Of a DNA stretch of 64,000 nt, positions 23,973-33,248 are shown in pieces; position 1 is the stretch's first letter, and each line of letters begins with the position of its first letter. This DNA comes from JBELHR01 sp049606855. GTDB taxonomy: Bacteria > Bacteroidota > Bacteroidia > Flavobacteriales > Flavobacteriaceae. The stretch covers positions 62,001 through 126,000 of the forward strand of contig JBMYVY010000005.1 in assembly GCA_049606855.1 (NCBI GenBank), read 5' to 3'. Made by a program: the position numbers and the translations under genes. The notes under the pieces were generated by a model. That model saw only the letters and a list, made by a program, of their open reading frames with translations, made no database searches and had not been told where the DNA came from.

Positions 23973-24731
23973 ATGTTGATATTATCCTATAATGTAAATG
24001 GAATTAGAGCCGCCATGAAAAAAGGCTTTATAGAATGGTTGAAGGCAGCAAATCCAGACATCCTTTGTATTCAAGAAACAAAAGCGCAGCCTGAGCAAAT
24101 TGATTCGGCAGCTTTCGAAGAATTGGGATACAAATGTTATTGGTTTTCTGCAGAGAAAAAGGGATATAGCGGGGTAGGAATATTGACAAAAGTTAGCCCC
24201 CAACACGTTGAGTATGGAACTGGAATAGCCTCTATGGATTTTGAAGGAAGGAATATTCGAGTGGATTTTGAAGACTTTTCAGTGATGAGTTTGTATTTGC
24301 CTTCAGGGACGAATGATGCACGATTGGATTTCAAATTAAACTATATGGATGAATTTCTTGACTACACCGAGCAGTTGAAAAAAAATCATCCCAATTTAAT
24401 CATCTGCGGAGACTATAATATCTGTCATGAAGAGATAGATATTCACAACCCAAAACAAAACAAAAACACCTCAGGATTTTTGCCTGTAGAACGAGAATGG
24501 TTGAGCCGATTTATTGATAGTGGTTTTGTCGACAGTTTTAGATATTTTGTAAAAGAACCTCATCATTATTCATGGTGGTCTTATCGAGCAAATGCCAGAA
24601 ACAATAATAAGGGATGGAGGATTGACTACAATATGGTCAGTGAGTCCATGAAATCCAGAATGAAGCGCGCCTTTATTTTACCTGAAGCCAAACATTCAGA
24701 TCATTGTCCAATAGGAGTTGAAATTAAATAA
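23973..24731 (+). CDS. xth: exodeoxyribonuclease III / AP endonuclease
   Basis: A 252-residue member of the Xth family that cuts abasic DNA and removes 3' blocking groups. The metal-binding glutamate is in CIQETKAQ, the DYN active-site segment is CGDYNICHEEID, and the C-terminal catalytic pair is in SDHCPI (the last His-Asp). RIDYNMVS is the typical RxDY motif. It lies in the run gldH-PBP1A-scoAB-xth-transglycosylase with 3-bp gaps. Confidence 0.93.
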   Translation: MLILSYNVNGIRAAMKKGFIEWLKAANPDILCIQETKAQPEQIDSAAFEELGYKCYWFSAEKKGYSGVGILTKVSPQHVEYGTGIASMDFEGRNIRVDFEDFSVMSLYLPSGTNDARLDFKLNYMDEFLDYTEQLKKNHPNLIICGDYNICHEEIDIHNPKQNKNTSGFLPVEREWLSRFIDSGFVDSFRYFVKEPHHYSWWSYRANARNNNKGWRIDYNMVSESMKSRMKRAFILPEAKHSDHCPIGVEIK

Positions 24732-24734
24732 TTT

Positions 24735-26111
24735 ATGAAGAGAGGAATTTGGAGATTGGCCCTGATCGGTCTATTAACTGTAGGATGTAGTAGCCAGCAA
24801 CAAGCTTTAGAGCTAGCAGTACCAACGAAGGAAATAAAACAAGAAAAAATTGAAGTGGTTCAGCCCGAGAAGGTATCTGAACCTGAGTTAATTCAACCCA
24901 AGCACAATTTTATGCAAGATTCGTTGCTTACTGGTTTTGAAAAGGCAGTGGCCTTAGATTCTGTATGGTTGGATTTGTTGTATGAGAAGGAGTTGAAATT
25001 AGTAGCAGACTTTGCTGATGATTCTACTTTTACCGCAGACCCAGAACACAAAGTAAGTACGGAAGATTTAAAATTGCGTTTGGCAGAGATCAATGCTGAA
25101 ACACCCTTTCATTTATCGTATAATCCTGTTTTGGAACGCGTTGTAAACGCATATTTGAAGCACCGTAAAAAGTACTACCCAACCTTAATGGCTCGAGCGG
25201 AATATTACTTCCCGATGTTTGAAGAACAATTGGATGCCTATAATATTCCTTTGGAGTTGAAATACTTGGCAATTGTGGAATCTGCATTAAAACCAAGAGC
25301 GAGATCCTATGTCGGCGCCACCGGGCTTTGGCAATTTATGTATGCAACAGGGAAACAGTATGGATTAAATACAACTTCCTATGTTGATGAGCGAGAAGAC
25401 CCTATAAAAGCAACTAAGGCAGCCTGCGCTTATTTAGAAGATTTATATCAAATGTTCGGTGACTGGGATTTAGCACTAGCCGCTTATAATTCTGGACCTG
25501 GAAATGTTTCCAAAGCCATCAGACGATCTGGGGGTTACACGAATTATTGGAATATTAGACCTTATTTACCAAGAGAAACTGCTGGATATGTGCCTGCATT
25601 TTATGCAACCATGTACCTGTTTGAATATGCGGATGAGCATGGGTTAAAATCTAAAGGGAACGAAGGCCCTCCATTTTTTGCAACTGAAACGATTGAGCTA
25701 AAAATGAGTGTGAGCTTTGATCAACTTTCTAGAGAATTGGGAGTTTCTCAAAAGACGCTAGAATTTTTGAATCCTCAATACCGCTTGGATGTTGTTCCTT
25801 ATGTTCCCAAAAAGAATTACGAGGTACGATTACCCAGTAAATATGCCAGTATTTTTTATCACAAGGAATCACAAGTGTACGCTCATATTGCTGAAGATGC
25901 AGATAAACGAGAGAAACCCTTGCCAAAATACTTTGAGATGAATCAACGCATTCGTTATAAGGTAAGGCCTGGTGACTATCTTGGTTTGATTGCAAAACGG
26001 CATGGAGTTACGGTAGCTCAAATAAAAAAATGGAATAATTTAAAGTCCGATAACCTTAAAATTGGCCAACGCTTAACCATATACCCTAAGCGTATGAATT
26101 ACTCGGTTTAA
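24735..26111 (+). CDS. lytic transglycosylase lipoprotein with LysM, MltD-like
   Basis: 458 residues. The lipoprotein signal ends LTVGC. The SLT domain (about 155-300) has the catalytic glutamate in IVESALKPRA and GLWQFM, AYNSGPGNV. A weak LysM-like region comes next and a clear C-terminal LysM (YKVRPGDYLGLIAKRHGV to LKIGQRLTIYP) binds peptidoglycan. It cleaves glycan strands to 1,6-anhydromuropeptides in the periplasm. It lies three bases after xth. Confidence 0.92.
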   Translation: MKRGIWRLALIGLLTVGCSSQQQALELAVPTKEIKQEKIEVVQPEKVSEPELIQPKHNFMQDSLLTGFEKAVALDSVWLDLLYEKELKLVADFADDSTFTADPEHKVSTEDLKLRLAEINAETPFHLSYNPVLERVVNAYLKHRKKYYPTLMARAEYYFPMFEEQLDAYNIPLELKYLAIVESALKPRARSYVGATGLWQFMYATGKQYGLNTTSYVDEREDPIKATKAACAYLEDLYQMFGDWDLALAAYNSGPGNVSKAIRRSGGYTNYWNIRPYLPRETAGYVPAFYATMYLFEYADEHGLKSKGNEGPPFFATETIELKMSVSFDQLSRELGVSQKTLEFLNPQYRLDVVPYVPKKNYEVRLPSKYASIFYHKESQVYAHIAEDADKREKPLPKYFEMNQRIRYKVRPGDYLGLIAKRHGVTVAQIKKWNNLKSDNLKIGQRLTIYPKRMNYSV

Positions 26112-26199
26112 GAATATTTTAACTTATGGCACGGTAATTGATAATTTAGTAGAAGTTTTGACTAAATATTGAGTTATTGTCTTAAAACAAATTCATTAA

Positions 26200-27210
26200 A
26201 TGAAAAAAATAGAAGTTTTTATTGTTTTTATTGCTTTGTTAAGCCTTGGTGCTTGCTCGAAGTCTGATAAAAAAAACGAAGCTACTTTAGTAGGGTCAAA
26301 TGGTCGTGCGAATCACGTTTTATTCGTCGTTGACAACGATGTATGGAAAGGAAGAGTTGGAGAGGCTTTGAGAACTATAGTTGGAGAATCAGTTGTAGGC
26401 TTACCTCAAGATGAACCCTTATTGGACTACGCTCAAGTACCTCCACATTTATTTGGTTCAATGATGAAAGCTTCTAGAACAGTTATTAAAATTGATCTTG
26501 GGGAGCCCCAAGAAATGATTGTTCAAGAAGATATTTACGCCCGTCCTCAAATTGTTCTTACGATGAATGCTGAGAATAAGGACAGAATGTTAGAATTGTT
26601 GAGAGAACGCGGGGGAGATATGATTCGATATGTGCAGCGTCAAGACGTTGGGAATATCCAAGCAAGAAACAGAAAGAATCAATTTGATTCATCACAATTA
26701 AAGACTTTAAAAAACTTAAATATCTCTTTGTTGATCCCTCGAGAATTTGCTCAAAGCAAATTTGTTGATACAGGAGATTTTCTCTGGATGGACCAGAGAT
26801 TAACTGGGGGAATTGCTGTGGGGGATGGCTCCATGAATTTTTTGGTATACAGTTATCCATTAGATAAGGACCATCCGTTTGAACCGTCTACTGTGCTTCG
26901 AATGAGAGATGAAATGGGAGAAAAATACATCCCAGGAACCAAAGAGGGTCAATTTATGATCACGGAAAAAGCACGGAAACCGGTTTTCTACAAGACTACA
27001 TTAAAAGGATATCCATGTATTGAAACACACAGTACTTGGGAGATGAAGAATGATTATATGGCGGGCCCTTTTGTGAACTACTCTATATTAGATAGAGACA
27101 ATAATCGCGTAATTGTATTTGAAGGATTTGTTTATGCGCCTTCGGTAGATAAAAGAGATTACATGATGGAGTTAGAGGCCATCGCCAAGTCGATTAAAAT
27201 CAACAATTAA
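26200..27210 (+). CDS. DUF4837 family lipoprotein
   Basis: 336 residues, lipoprotein signal with lipobox SLGAC (cysteine 19). The segment HVLFVVDNDVWKGRVGEALR at the start of the mature chain matches what I recall of DUF4837, a Bacteroidota-specific family of unknown function usually found after a lytic transglycosylase, as here. It is probably anchored in the envelope. 88 bp separate it from the upstream gene, and a terminator follows. Confidence 0.75.
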   Translation: MKKIEVFIVFIALLSLGACSKSDKKNEATLVGSNGRANHVLFVVDNDVWKGRVGEALRTIVGESVVGLPQDEPLLDYAQVPPHLFGSMMKASRTVIKIDLGEPQEMIVQEDIYARPQIVLTMNAENKDRMLELLRERGGDMIRYVQRQDVGNIQARNRKNQFDSSQLKTLKNLNISLLIPREFAQSKFVDTGDFLWMDQRLTGGIAVGDGSMNFLVYSYPLDKDHPFEPSTVLRMRDEMGEKYIPGTKEGQFMITEKARKPVFYKTTLKGYPCIETHSTWEMKNDYMAGPFVNYSILDRDNNRVIVFEGFVYAPSVDKRDYMMELEAIAKSIKINN

Positions 27211-27247
27211 TCACCCAAACTTTAACCAACCAAACCTCTAACAAAAT

Positions 27248-27276
27248 ACTCCGGCTTTAGGGCTGGAGTTTTTTTA
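27248..27276 (+). terminator. intrinsic terminator after the DUF4837 gene
   Basis: ACTCCGGC / GCTGGAGT (one G-T pair) with a 6-base loop and a T7 tract. Confidence 0.85.
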
Positions 27277-28317
27277 TAGTTCAGAATTAAAATAGACCTT
27301 GTAATAGTGCATGCCTTTTTCTTGATCGTAGAACTTTTCAAGATGTTCCGTCCCTCCTTCTAAGATTTTAAGATCTATACCAGTATCGAGTTTGATTTCG
27401 CTTTTAATCTTTTTCCTTTCTTGGGTAAAAACTGCAGGAGATACCTCAAATTCATCCCAAAATTGAATGTCCTTACGTTTTTCAAACTCTTCTCTAAACC
27501 GAGAGAATTCAGCCTTGAGTTCGGCCTGTGAAGTTACCTCTTCTTCAAATTTCTCTGTATCTAAAGTGTCTTGTTTGGCAATATAACTTACTGAGTCATT
27601 CAAAAAATTCACTTGCTCTTGTTTCCCGAGCTCAACCTTGACGACCTTATCAGAAAAACTCTTACACAAATCCATAAAATGTTTGGTCTGAGCGTGAGCA
27701 TCATCGGATGCTGTAATATTTAAAAAATTTTGTTTCCAATAAGCAGCATCATAACGGTTGAAGTCAACTGAAATTACCTTATACCCTGATTCTTCCCCAG
27801 TATTGAACACCATACAACCTTTGTCAATTTTACTCGGATCTATACCGCGATCTAGCTTCAAACCGAAATGATTGCCTTTGTGAGTGGTTTGAAAAAAGCT
27901 GCTCTTTCGTTCAATTTTTAAAATGACAAGGGCTTGAACCAATTCTCCCTCAAATAAAATATCTGAGAGCTGTGTTATAAGCACATCTCCCTTTTTAATT
28001 TGTGGAAAATTACTTTGCTCATAAAGGTGAGCACAAATATGTGCTGATTCTTGAATAAAATTTTCAGGATTATCAAAAATATTTTTGCAATAGGTATAAA
28101 CCTCGTTTAAGTTTAAATGAGTATTGTGATTGAAATTGAAGTACTGATTTTGCTTCTGAAAAGCAGCTGTATTCATTCCCATCAACAAGTCATACAAGCC
28201 ATCATCCTCCTCTAAATCCAACCGATCTGCAGAAAACTCCGCATCTTCATCTAATGCTTTGTTTCCAACCTTATGAACGATTGATTGGGTGATATAGGCT
28301 TGGTCCTTTATAAACAT
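27274..28317 (-). CDS. nucleoid-associated protein (NdpA/YejK family)
   Basis: 347 residues, no signal. The N-terminus (IVHKVGNKALDEDAEFS), the FFQTTHKGNHFGLKLDRGID segment and the C-terminal EF-x-VSPAVF part match the 37-kDa nucleoid-associated protein family in Bacteroidota. The protein binds DNA; its physiological role is not well defined. Only three bases lie between it and the glnS stop, so it is cotranscribed with glnS. Confidence 0.8.
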   Translation of the reverse strand: MFIKDQAYITQSIVHKVGNKALDEDAEFSADRLDLEEDDGLYDLLMGMNTAAFQKQNQYFNFNHNTHLNLNEVYTYCKNIFDNPENFIQESAHICAHLYEQSNFPQIKKGDVLITQLSDILFEGELVQALVILKIERKSSFFQTTHKGNHFGLKLDRGIDPSKIDKGCMVFNTGEESGYKVISVDFNRYDAAYWKQNFLNITASDDAHAQTKHFMDLCKSFSDKVVKVELGKQEQVNFLNDSVSYIAKQDTLDTEKFEEEVTSQAELKAEFSRFREEFEKRKDIQFWDEFEVSPAVFTQERKKIKSEIKLDTGIDLKILEGGTEHLEKFYDQEKGMHYYKVYFNSEL

Positions 28318-28320
28318 GGT

Positions 28321-30003
28321 CTATTTTTTCTCCATTTTTGCCCAAGAATCTCGTAAAGGAACCGTTCTGTTAAACACTAAGTTTTCATGAGTAGAATCGG
28401 TATCCATGCAAAAGTATCCTTTGCGTTGGAACTGGAATCGATCGCCCACTTTTGCTTCTTTAAGGCTTGGTTCCACGAAGGCAGTAATCACTTCAAGTGA
28501 ATTTGGATTAATGAATTCCATAAAATCCTTATCCTTATGGCCATCAGGAGCCTCATCGGTAAATAATCGATCATAAAGCCTAACCTCAGCTTGATGAGCG
28601 TGCTTTATAGACACCCAGTGAAGCGTTCCTTTCACTTTACGTTTCGACTCTTCAGAACCTGAACCACTTTTAGAAAGCGGATCATAAGTACAATGGATTT
28701 CAGTTATTTCACCGTTTTCATCTTTGACACAATCATTTGCTTGTATGATGTATGCATTTTTCAAACGAACTTCCTTTCCTAGTTTTAAACGGAAGAATTT
28801 TTTATTGGCTTCTTCGCGAAAATCTTCTCTTTCGATATAAATCTCTCGTGAAAATGGTACTTTTCTACTTCCAGAACTTTCGTCCTCTGGATTATTTTCA
28901 GCATCGAGCCACTCTTCCTGACCTTCTGGATAATTTGTAATTATCACTTTTACTGGGTCCAGAACAGCCATTACTCTTGGAGCGTTTTTGTTGAGGTCAT
29001 CTTTGATGCAATACTCTAACAAAGCCACGTCTGTAACATTATCTCTTTTGGAAATTCCAGAAACTTCGGAGAAATTTCTAATGGAAGCAGGAGTATATCC
29101 TCGTCTTCTCAATCCGGAAATGGTTGGCATACGTGGATCATCCCATCCCGAAACAACCCCTTGTTCAACCAATTGAAGAAGTTTTCGCTTACTCATTACT
29201 GTATAAGAGAGGTTTCTTCTTGCAAATTCACGCTGTTTAGGGCGAAGATCTTTACCCGAATAAACTTGATCTACATACCAATTATATAAGTCCCTATGAG
29301 ATTTAAACTCTAGAGTACATATAGAGTGTGAGATTTGTTCCAAATAATCTGATTCCCCATGAGTCCAGTCATACATTGGGTAAATACACCAATCATCTCC
29401 AGTTCTATGGTGGGTTTTTTTCATGATACGGTACATGATTGGGTCTCTCATGTGCATATTGGTATGAGCCATGTCGATTTTTGCTCGCAAAACGCAGGTA
29501 CCCTCATCGAATGCACCAGATTTCATTTTTTCAAATAAATCCAAGTTCTCTTCTACCGAACGATTTCTAAAGGGAGAGTTTACGCCCGCCTCAGTAGGGC
29601 TTCCCTTTTGACTTGCAATTTCAGATGAATTTTGATGGTCGACATAGGCTTTTCCTTGCTTAATAAGTTCAAGGGTCCACGTGTATAACTGATCAAAATA
29701 ATCAGAAGAATACAACTCCTTATCCCAACGAAAACCTAGCCAAGCTACATCGCGTTTTATGGCATCTACATATTCCTGCTCTTCCTTTGCTGGATTGGTA
29801 TCATCGAATCGTAAGTTTACAGGAGCATTATATTTTTCACCCATCCCGAAATTTAAACAGATCGATGCAGCGTGCCCGATGTGTAAATATCCATTTGGTT
29901 CAGGCGGAAAACGAAAGCGCAATTCTTCCTGTGGAAGTCCTGCCGTTAAATCGTCTTCAACAATTTGCTCTATAAAATTCAAAGATTTAGTTTCTTCACT
30001 CAT
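28321..30003 (-). CDS. glnS: glutamine--tRNA ligase
   Basis: Class I synthetase that charges tRNA-Gln directly. The HIGH motif is PNGYLHIGHA, the KMSKS equivalent is VMSKRK, and the C-terminal anticodon-binding barrel is complete. Taking the ATG at 30003 gives 560 residues. The longer frame starting at a TTG at 30021 is rejected because a perfect -7 box (30026-30033, minus strand) would leave that codon next to the promoter. The presence of glnS implies no need for the amidotransferase route for Gln. Confidence 0.96.
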   Translation of the reverse strand: MSEETKSLNFIEQIVEDDLTAGLPQEELRFRFPPEPNGYLHIGHAASICLNFGMGEKYNAPVNLRFDDTNPAKEEQEYVDAIKRDVAWLGFRWDKELYSSDYFDQLYTWTLELIKQGKAYVDHQNSSEIASQKGSPTEAGVNSPFRNRSVEENLDLFEKMKSGAFDEGTCVLRAKIDMAHTNMHMRDPIMYRIMKKTHHRTGDDWCIYPMYDWTHGESDYLEQISHSICTLEFKSHRDLYNWYVDQVYSGKDLRPKQREFARRNLSYTVMSKRKLLQLVEQGVVSGWDDPRMPTISGLRRRGYTPASIRNFSEVSGISKRDNVTDVALLEYCIKDDLNKNAPRVMAVLDPVKVIITNYPEGQEEWLDAENNPEDESSGSRKVPFSREIYIEREDFREEANKKFFRLKLGKEVRLKNAYIIQANDCVKDENGEITEIHCTYDPLSKSGSGSEESKRKVKGTLHWVSIKHAHQAEVRLYDRLFTDEAPDGHKDKDFMEFINPNSLEVITAFVEPSLKEAKVGDRFQFQRKGYFCMDTDSTHENLVFNRTVPLRDSWAKMEKK

Positions 30004-30025
30004 ATGTTCAGTTCTATACAATACG

Positions 30026-30033
30026 CAAAATTA
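30026..30033 (-). promoter_or_regulatory. -7 box TAATTTTG of the glnS promoter
   Basis: Exact TAnnTTTG match on the minus strand, 22 bases upstream of the ATG at 30003. It is divergent from the folB -7 box 33 bases away. Confidence 0.6.
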
Positions 30034-30066
30034 TTAAAATTTTCCCCAAGGGAGGTAGGGATTATG

Positions 30067-30074
30067 TATATTTG
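30067..30074 (+). promoter_or_regulatory. -7 box TATATTTG of the folB promoter
   Basis: Exact TAnnTTTG match, 19 bases before the folB ATG. Confidence 0.6.
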
Positions 30075-30093
30075 ATTAAAATTTTAATGCTCC

Positions 30094-30450
30094 ATGGCTT
30101 GGATTAAAGTAGAGAACATTCGTGTCTATGCCTATCACGGTTGTTTAGAGGAAGAAGGAAAGATAGGTTCCCCCTATCAAGTTGATATTGAAGTAGAAGC
30201 AAATTTTAAGAAAGCTGCACAAACAGATGAGCTTATAGATGCAATCGACTATGTTCATTTAAATAAAATTGCCGTTGAAGAAATGGCGATAAGAGCAAAG
30301 TTGCTAGAACATGTGAATCAGCGAATTCTAGATAGAATAATGAGGGAACTTCCAAGTGTTCAAACCGCTCGGGCAACCGTTTCAAAAATTAATCCACCGA
30401 TAGGAGGAAATGTAGAAAAGGTGAGTGTAATCATGGAAGAAAAAAGATAA
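30094..30450 (+). CDS. folB: dihydroneopterin aldolase
   Basis: A 118-residue enzyme that cleaves dihydroneopterin to 6-hydroxymethyl-dihydropterin in folate synthesis. The N-terminal IRVYAYHGCLEEE and the DAIDYVHL motif, with catalytic tyrosine and glutamate, are conserved; the KINPPIGGNVEKVSV end is typical. The ATG at 30094 is preferred over an out-of-frame ATG at 30087. It is divergent from glnS and followed by tRNA-Cys. Confidence 0.92.
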   Translation: MAWIKVENIRVYAYHGCLEEEGKIGSPYQVDIEVEANFKKAAQTDELIDAIDYVHLNKIAVEEMAIRAKLLEHVNQRILDRIMRELPSVQTARATVSKINPPIGGNVEKVSVIMEEKR

Positions 30451-30454
30451 AAGC

Positions 30455-30484
30455 TTGTAAAATTGCAAAAAAGCCTTAAATTTG
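30455..30484 (+). promoter_or_regulatory. tRNA-Cys promoter (TTG, 19 bp, TAAATTTG)
   Basis: A -33 TTG (30455-30457) and a perfect -7 box TAAATTTG (30477-30484) are spaced by 19 bases, and the tRNA begins 16 bases later. It is the cleanest promoter in the window. Confidence 0.75.
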
Positions 30485-30499
30485 CACCTCATTAAAAAT

Positions 30500-30570
30500 G
30501 GCGTCGTGGCCGAGTGGCTAGGCAGAGGTCTGCAAAACCTTGTACAGCGGTTCGAATCCGCTCGACGCCT
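30500..30570 (+). tRNA. tRNA-Cys (GCA)
   Basis: Cloverleaf: acceptor GGCGTCG / CGACGCC, anticodon stem GAGGT / ACCTT (one G-T pair), loop CTGCAAA with anticodon GCA, T-arm AGCGG-TTCGAAT-CCGCT and discriminator T, as usual for tRNA-Cys. The CCA end is not encoded. Length 71 bases. Confidence 0.96.
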
Positions 30571-30573
30571 CAG

Positions 30574-30605
30574 AAAAAACCACCTTATCTAAGGTGGTTT
30601 TTTGT
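30574..30605 (+). terminator. intrinsic terminator after tRNA-Cys
   Basis: AACCACCTT / AAGGTGGTT stem with a very short loop and a T6 tract, three bases after the tRNA end. Confidence 0.9.
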
Positions 30606-30650
30606 TTTTCTTAACTTTGGATAAACTTAATTTTAGTCATCTTTGTCACT

Positions 30651-31526
30651 ATGAAGCTATATCCAATAGAAACCGGGAACTTTAAGTTGGACGGTGGGGC
30701 CATGTTCGGAGTGGTTCCAAAGGGTCTTTGGACCCGCACGAATCCGGCCGATGAAAACAATATGATTTCTATGAGTATGCGGTCTTTGCTTATTGAAGAT
30801 GGGGAGCGCCTTATTTTGATCGACACAGGTTTGGGTGAAAAACAACCCGAGAAATTTTTTGGTTATTATCATTTATGGGGTGATTTTTCTTTGGAAACAT
30901 CTCTTGCCGAAAAAGGCTTTCACAAAGACGATATAACAGATGTGTTTTTAACGCATTTACATTTTGATCACTGTGGAGGAGCAATACAATGGAATAAGGA
31001 TAGGACCGGTTATGAATCTGCATTTAAAAACGCTAGGTTTTGGTCCAATGCGAATCATTGGAAATGGGCGACGGAGCCCAATGCTAGGGAAAAAGCTTCT
31101 TTTTTGAAGGAAAACATCAATCCAATAGAAGCTGATGGGCGATTGAATTTCGTTCCTCTTCCTTCAGACAATAAAGACGATTTATTGAAAGTACAAGACT
31201 TCGAATTGGGCTTCGATGTACTTTGTGTTGATGGGCATACCGAAAAGCAAATGCTTCCAATTTTGAGGTATCAAGGCAAAACATTGGTCTTCATGGCCGA
31301 CCTATTGCCAACCACAGGTCACATCCCCTTACCCTATGTAATGGGCTATGACACAAGGCCTCTATTAACCTTAGACGAAAAGGAAAAGTTCCTGAACGAA
31401 GCAGCCGAACAAGAATATTTCTTATTTTTGGAACACGATGCTTATCATGAGCTTTGTACTTTGAAGCAAACAGAAAAAGGAGTCCGTTTAAAAGACACCT
31501 TTAAATTCAATGAAATATTTAACTAG
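30651..31526 (+). CDS. metallo-beta-lactamase-fold hydrolase
   Basis: 291 residues, no signal peptide. The zinc motif is HLHFDHCGG, with further ligands in the DGHTEKQM and HDAYHE regions, like AiiA-type lactonases and related MBL hydrolases. Substrate unknown; N-acyl homoserine lactone cleavage is possible but not shown. A likely promoter is TTTG (30616-30619), 18 bases, CATCTTTG (30638-30645), which would start transcription within a few bases of the ATG. A subtilase lipoprotein follows after 15 bp. Confidence 0.85.
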   Translation: MKLYPIETGNFKLDGGAMFGVVPKGLWTRTNPADENNMISMSMRSLLIEDGERLILIDTGLGEKQPEKFFGYYHLWGDFSLETSLAEKGFHKDDITDVFLTHLHFDHCGGAIQWNKDRTGYESAFKNARFWSNANHWKWATEPNAREKASFLKENINPIEADGRLNFVPLPSDNKDDLLKVQDFELGFDVLCVDGHTEKQMLPILRYQGKTLVFMADLLPTTGHIPLPYVMGYDTRPLLTLDEKEKFLNEAAEQEYFLFLEHDAYHELCTLKQTEKGVRLKDTFKFNEIFN

Positions 31527-31541
31527 AAATAAACTTAACAA

Positions 31542-33179
31542 ATGAAAAAACCTTTATACGTAGCCTCATTGGCTGCACTGACTTTAGCAAGTTGTGCATC
31601 GGTACATAAAATACCGGTTCCTGTTGCTCAGAACAATGCTGTTGATATTCCTAGCAAGCAAGTAGAATTAAGTGAAGACGAAATGCACAGATGGTCGCAT
31701 ATGGATTTGGCAACAGATACGGTACCGGGAATGTCTATTCCTCAAGCCTATGCTTTTTTAGCGGACAAAAAGGGAGAACAAGTAATTGTTGGAGTTATTG
31801 ATTCTGGAATCGATGTAGAGCACGAAGACCTTGCAGCAAATACATGGACTAACGAAGATGAAATTGCGGATAACGGAAAAGATGATGACAAAAATGGATA
31901 CATCGATGATATCAAAGGATGGAACTTTATAGGAGGACCTGATGGTAATGTTTATGCGGAGCAATTAGAGATTACTCGTTTAGTAAAAAGAGGAATGGAT
32001 CGTTTCGGTGACAAAACTGAGGCAGACATTATGGAGTCAGAAATGGAAGATTTTAAAATGTTCCAAAAACTAAAGGCGGAATATGACGAAGCTGCAGCTG
32101 GAGGAAAAGAGACTTTGGCACGAATGGAATTTTTAGCGGCTGCCTATGAGGCGGCAACCGTTCAATTCGGAAAGTCAGATTTTGTAATGGCGGATTTCGA
32201 AGGTTTTGAAACAGAAAACCCAATGTTAGAGCAGCAAATCGCAGCAGTAGCGACCTTGACTTCAAGAGGAGTGAAGCAACAAGATGTTTTAGATTATAAA
32301 ATGAGTTTAGAATCTAACAAACATTATGATTTAGATTTTGATGCGCGTAAAATAGTAGGAGATGATCCTTATGTTTGGGACGGAAAACCTTATGGAAATA
32401 ATGAAGTTGGTCATATTGTAGAAGATGAAATTCACGGTACTCATGTAGCGGGTATTATTGCTGCAGTGCGTGATAACGACAAAGGAATGAATGGAGTTGC
32501 TACCAATGTAAAAATTCTATCAGTTCGCGCTGTGCCAGATGGTGATGAGCGCGATAAGGATGTTGCAATGGCTTTTAGATACGCAGTAGATAATGGAGCA
32601 AAAGTAATAAACACTTCTTTTGGTAAAGCCTATTCTCCAGACAAGGAATGGGTTTATGATGCTCTGAAATACGCAGCAGAAAATGATGTATTGATTGTTA
32701 ATGCAGCAGGAAATGACGCCAATAACATTGATGAGGTTTATACATATCCAAATGACTCAAAAGACTTGATTAATGAGTTTTCAGATAATGTAATTACCAT
32801 CGGTGCTATGAGTGCTAACTGGGATGAAAACCTTCCAGCTTCTTTTTCTAATTACGGAAAATTGAACGTTGATGTTTTTGCTCCTGGAGTGGCAATTTAT
32901 TCAACGTTCCCAGATGAGGATTATCAATCAATTTCTGGAACATCAATGGCGGCACCATCTACAGCTGGAGTTGCTGCTCTTATCCGTTCCTATTATCCTG
33001 AATTATCTGCTTCGCAGGTAAAGCATATTTTAATGAACTCTGGAACTTTAGTAAACATGGATGTTAAGCTTCCTGGTTCTGAAGATTTAGTTCCATTTGC
33101 AGATCTTTCGGTAAGCGGAAGAATTGTAAACGCTTACAATGCTTTAAAAATGGCGGATCAAATGGTAAACGGTAAATAA
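31542..33179 (+). CDS. S8 family serine peptidase, lipoprotein
   Basis: 545 residues with a lipoprotein signal (lipobox LASC, cysteine 18). The subtilisin triad is D87 in VIDSGIDVEH, H298 in HGTHVAGI and S468 in SGTSMAAP, so a large insert of roughly 170 residues beyond the usual spacing lies between Asp and His. Part of the insert (about 145-230) is Glu/Ala-rich and helical. It has no type IX CTD; the protein ends at the catalytic domain. It lies 15 bp after the MBL gene, and a strong terminator follows. Confidence 0.93.
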   Translation: MKKPLYVASLAALTLASCASVHKIPVPVAQNNAVDIPSKQVELSEDEMHRWSHMDLATDTVPGMSIPQAYAFLADKKGEQVIVGVIDSGIDVEHEDLAANTWTNEDEIADNGKDDDKNGYIDDIKGWNFIGGPDGNVYAEQLEITRLVKRGMDRFGDKTEADIMESEMEDFKMFQKLKAEYDEAAAGGKETLARMEFLAAAYEAATVQFGKSDFVMADFEGFETENPMLEQQIAAVATLTSRGVKQQDVLDYKMSLESNKHYDLDFDARKIVGDDPYVWDGKPYGNNEVGHIVEDEIHGTHVAGIIAAVRDNDKGMNGVATNVKILSVRAVPDGDERDKDVAMAFRYAVDNGAKVINTSFGKAYSPDKEWVYDALKYAAENDVLIVNAAGNDANNIDEVYTYPNDSKDLINEFSDNVITIGAMSANWDENLPASFSNYGKLNVDVFAPGVAIYSTFPDEDYQSISGTSMAAPSTAGVAALIRSYYPELSASQVKHILMNSGTLVNMDVKLPGSEDLVPFADLSVSGRIVNAYNALKMADQMVNGK

Positions 33180-33198
33180 TCAAAAAAATAGTAAATTG

Positions 33199-33228
33199 AG
33201 CGCGCTAGTATTCTAGCGCGCTTTTTTT
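33199..33228 (+). terminator. intrinsic terminator after the S8 peptidase gene
   Basis: Perfect 10-bp AGCGCGCTAG / CTAGCGCGCT stem with a TATT loop and a T7 tract. Confidence 0.92.
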
Positions 33229-33248
33229 ATCAAATAAAACAACCTCTT

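Noticed and set aside
22801..24334. Several antisense frames of 60-100 codons over scoAB and xth
   Set aside because: They are shadows of well-supported genes with conserved motifs, show no recognisable domain and have no promoter box.
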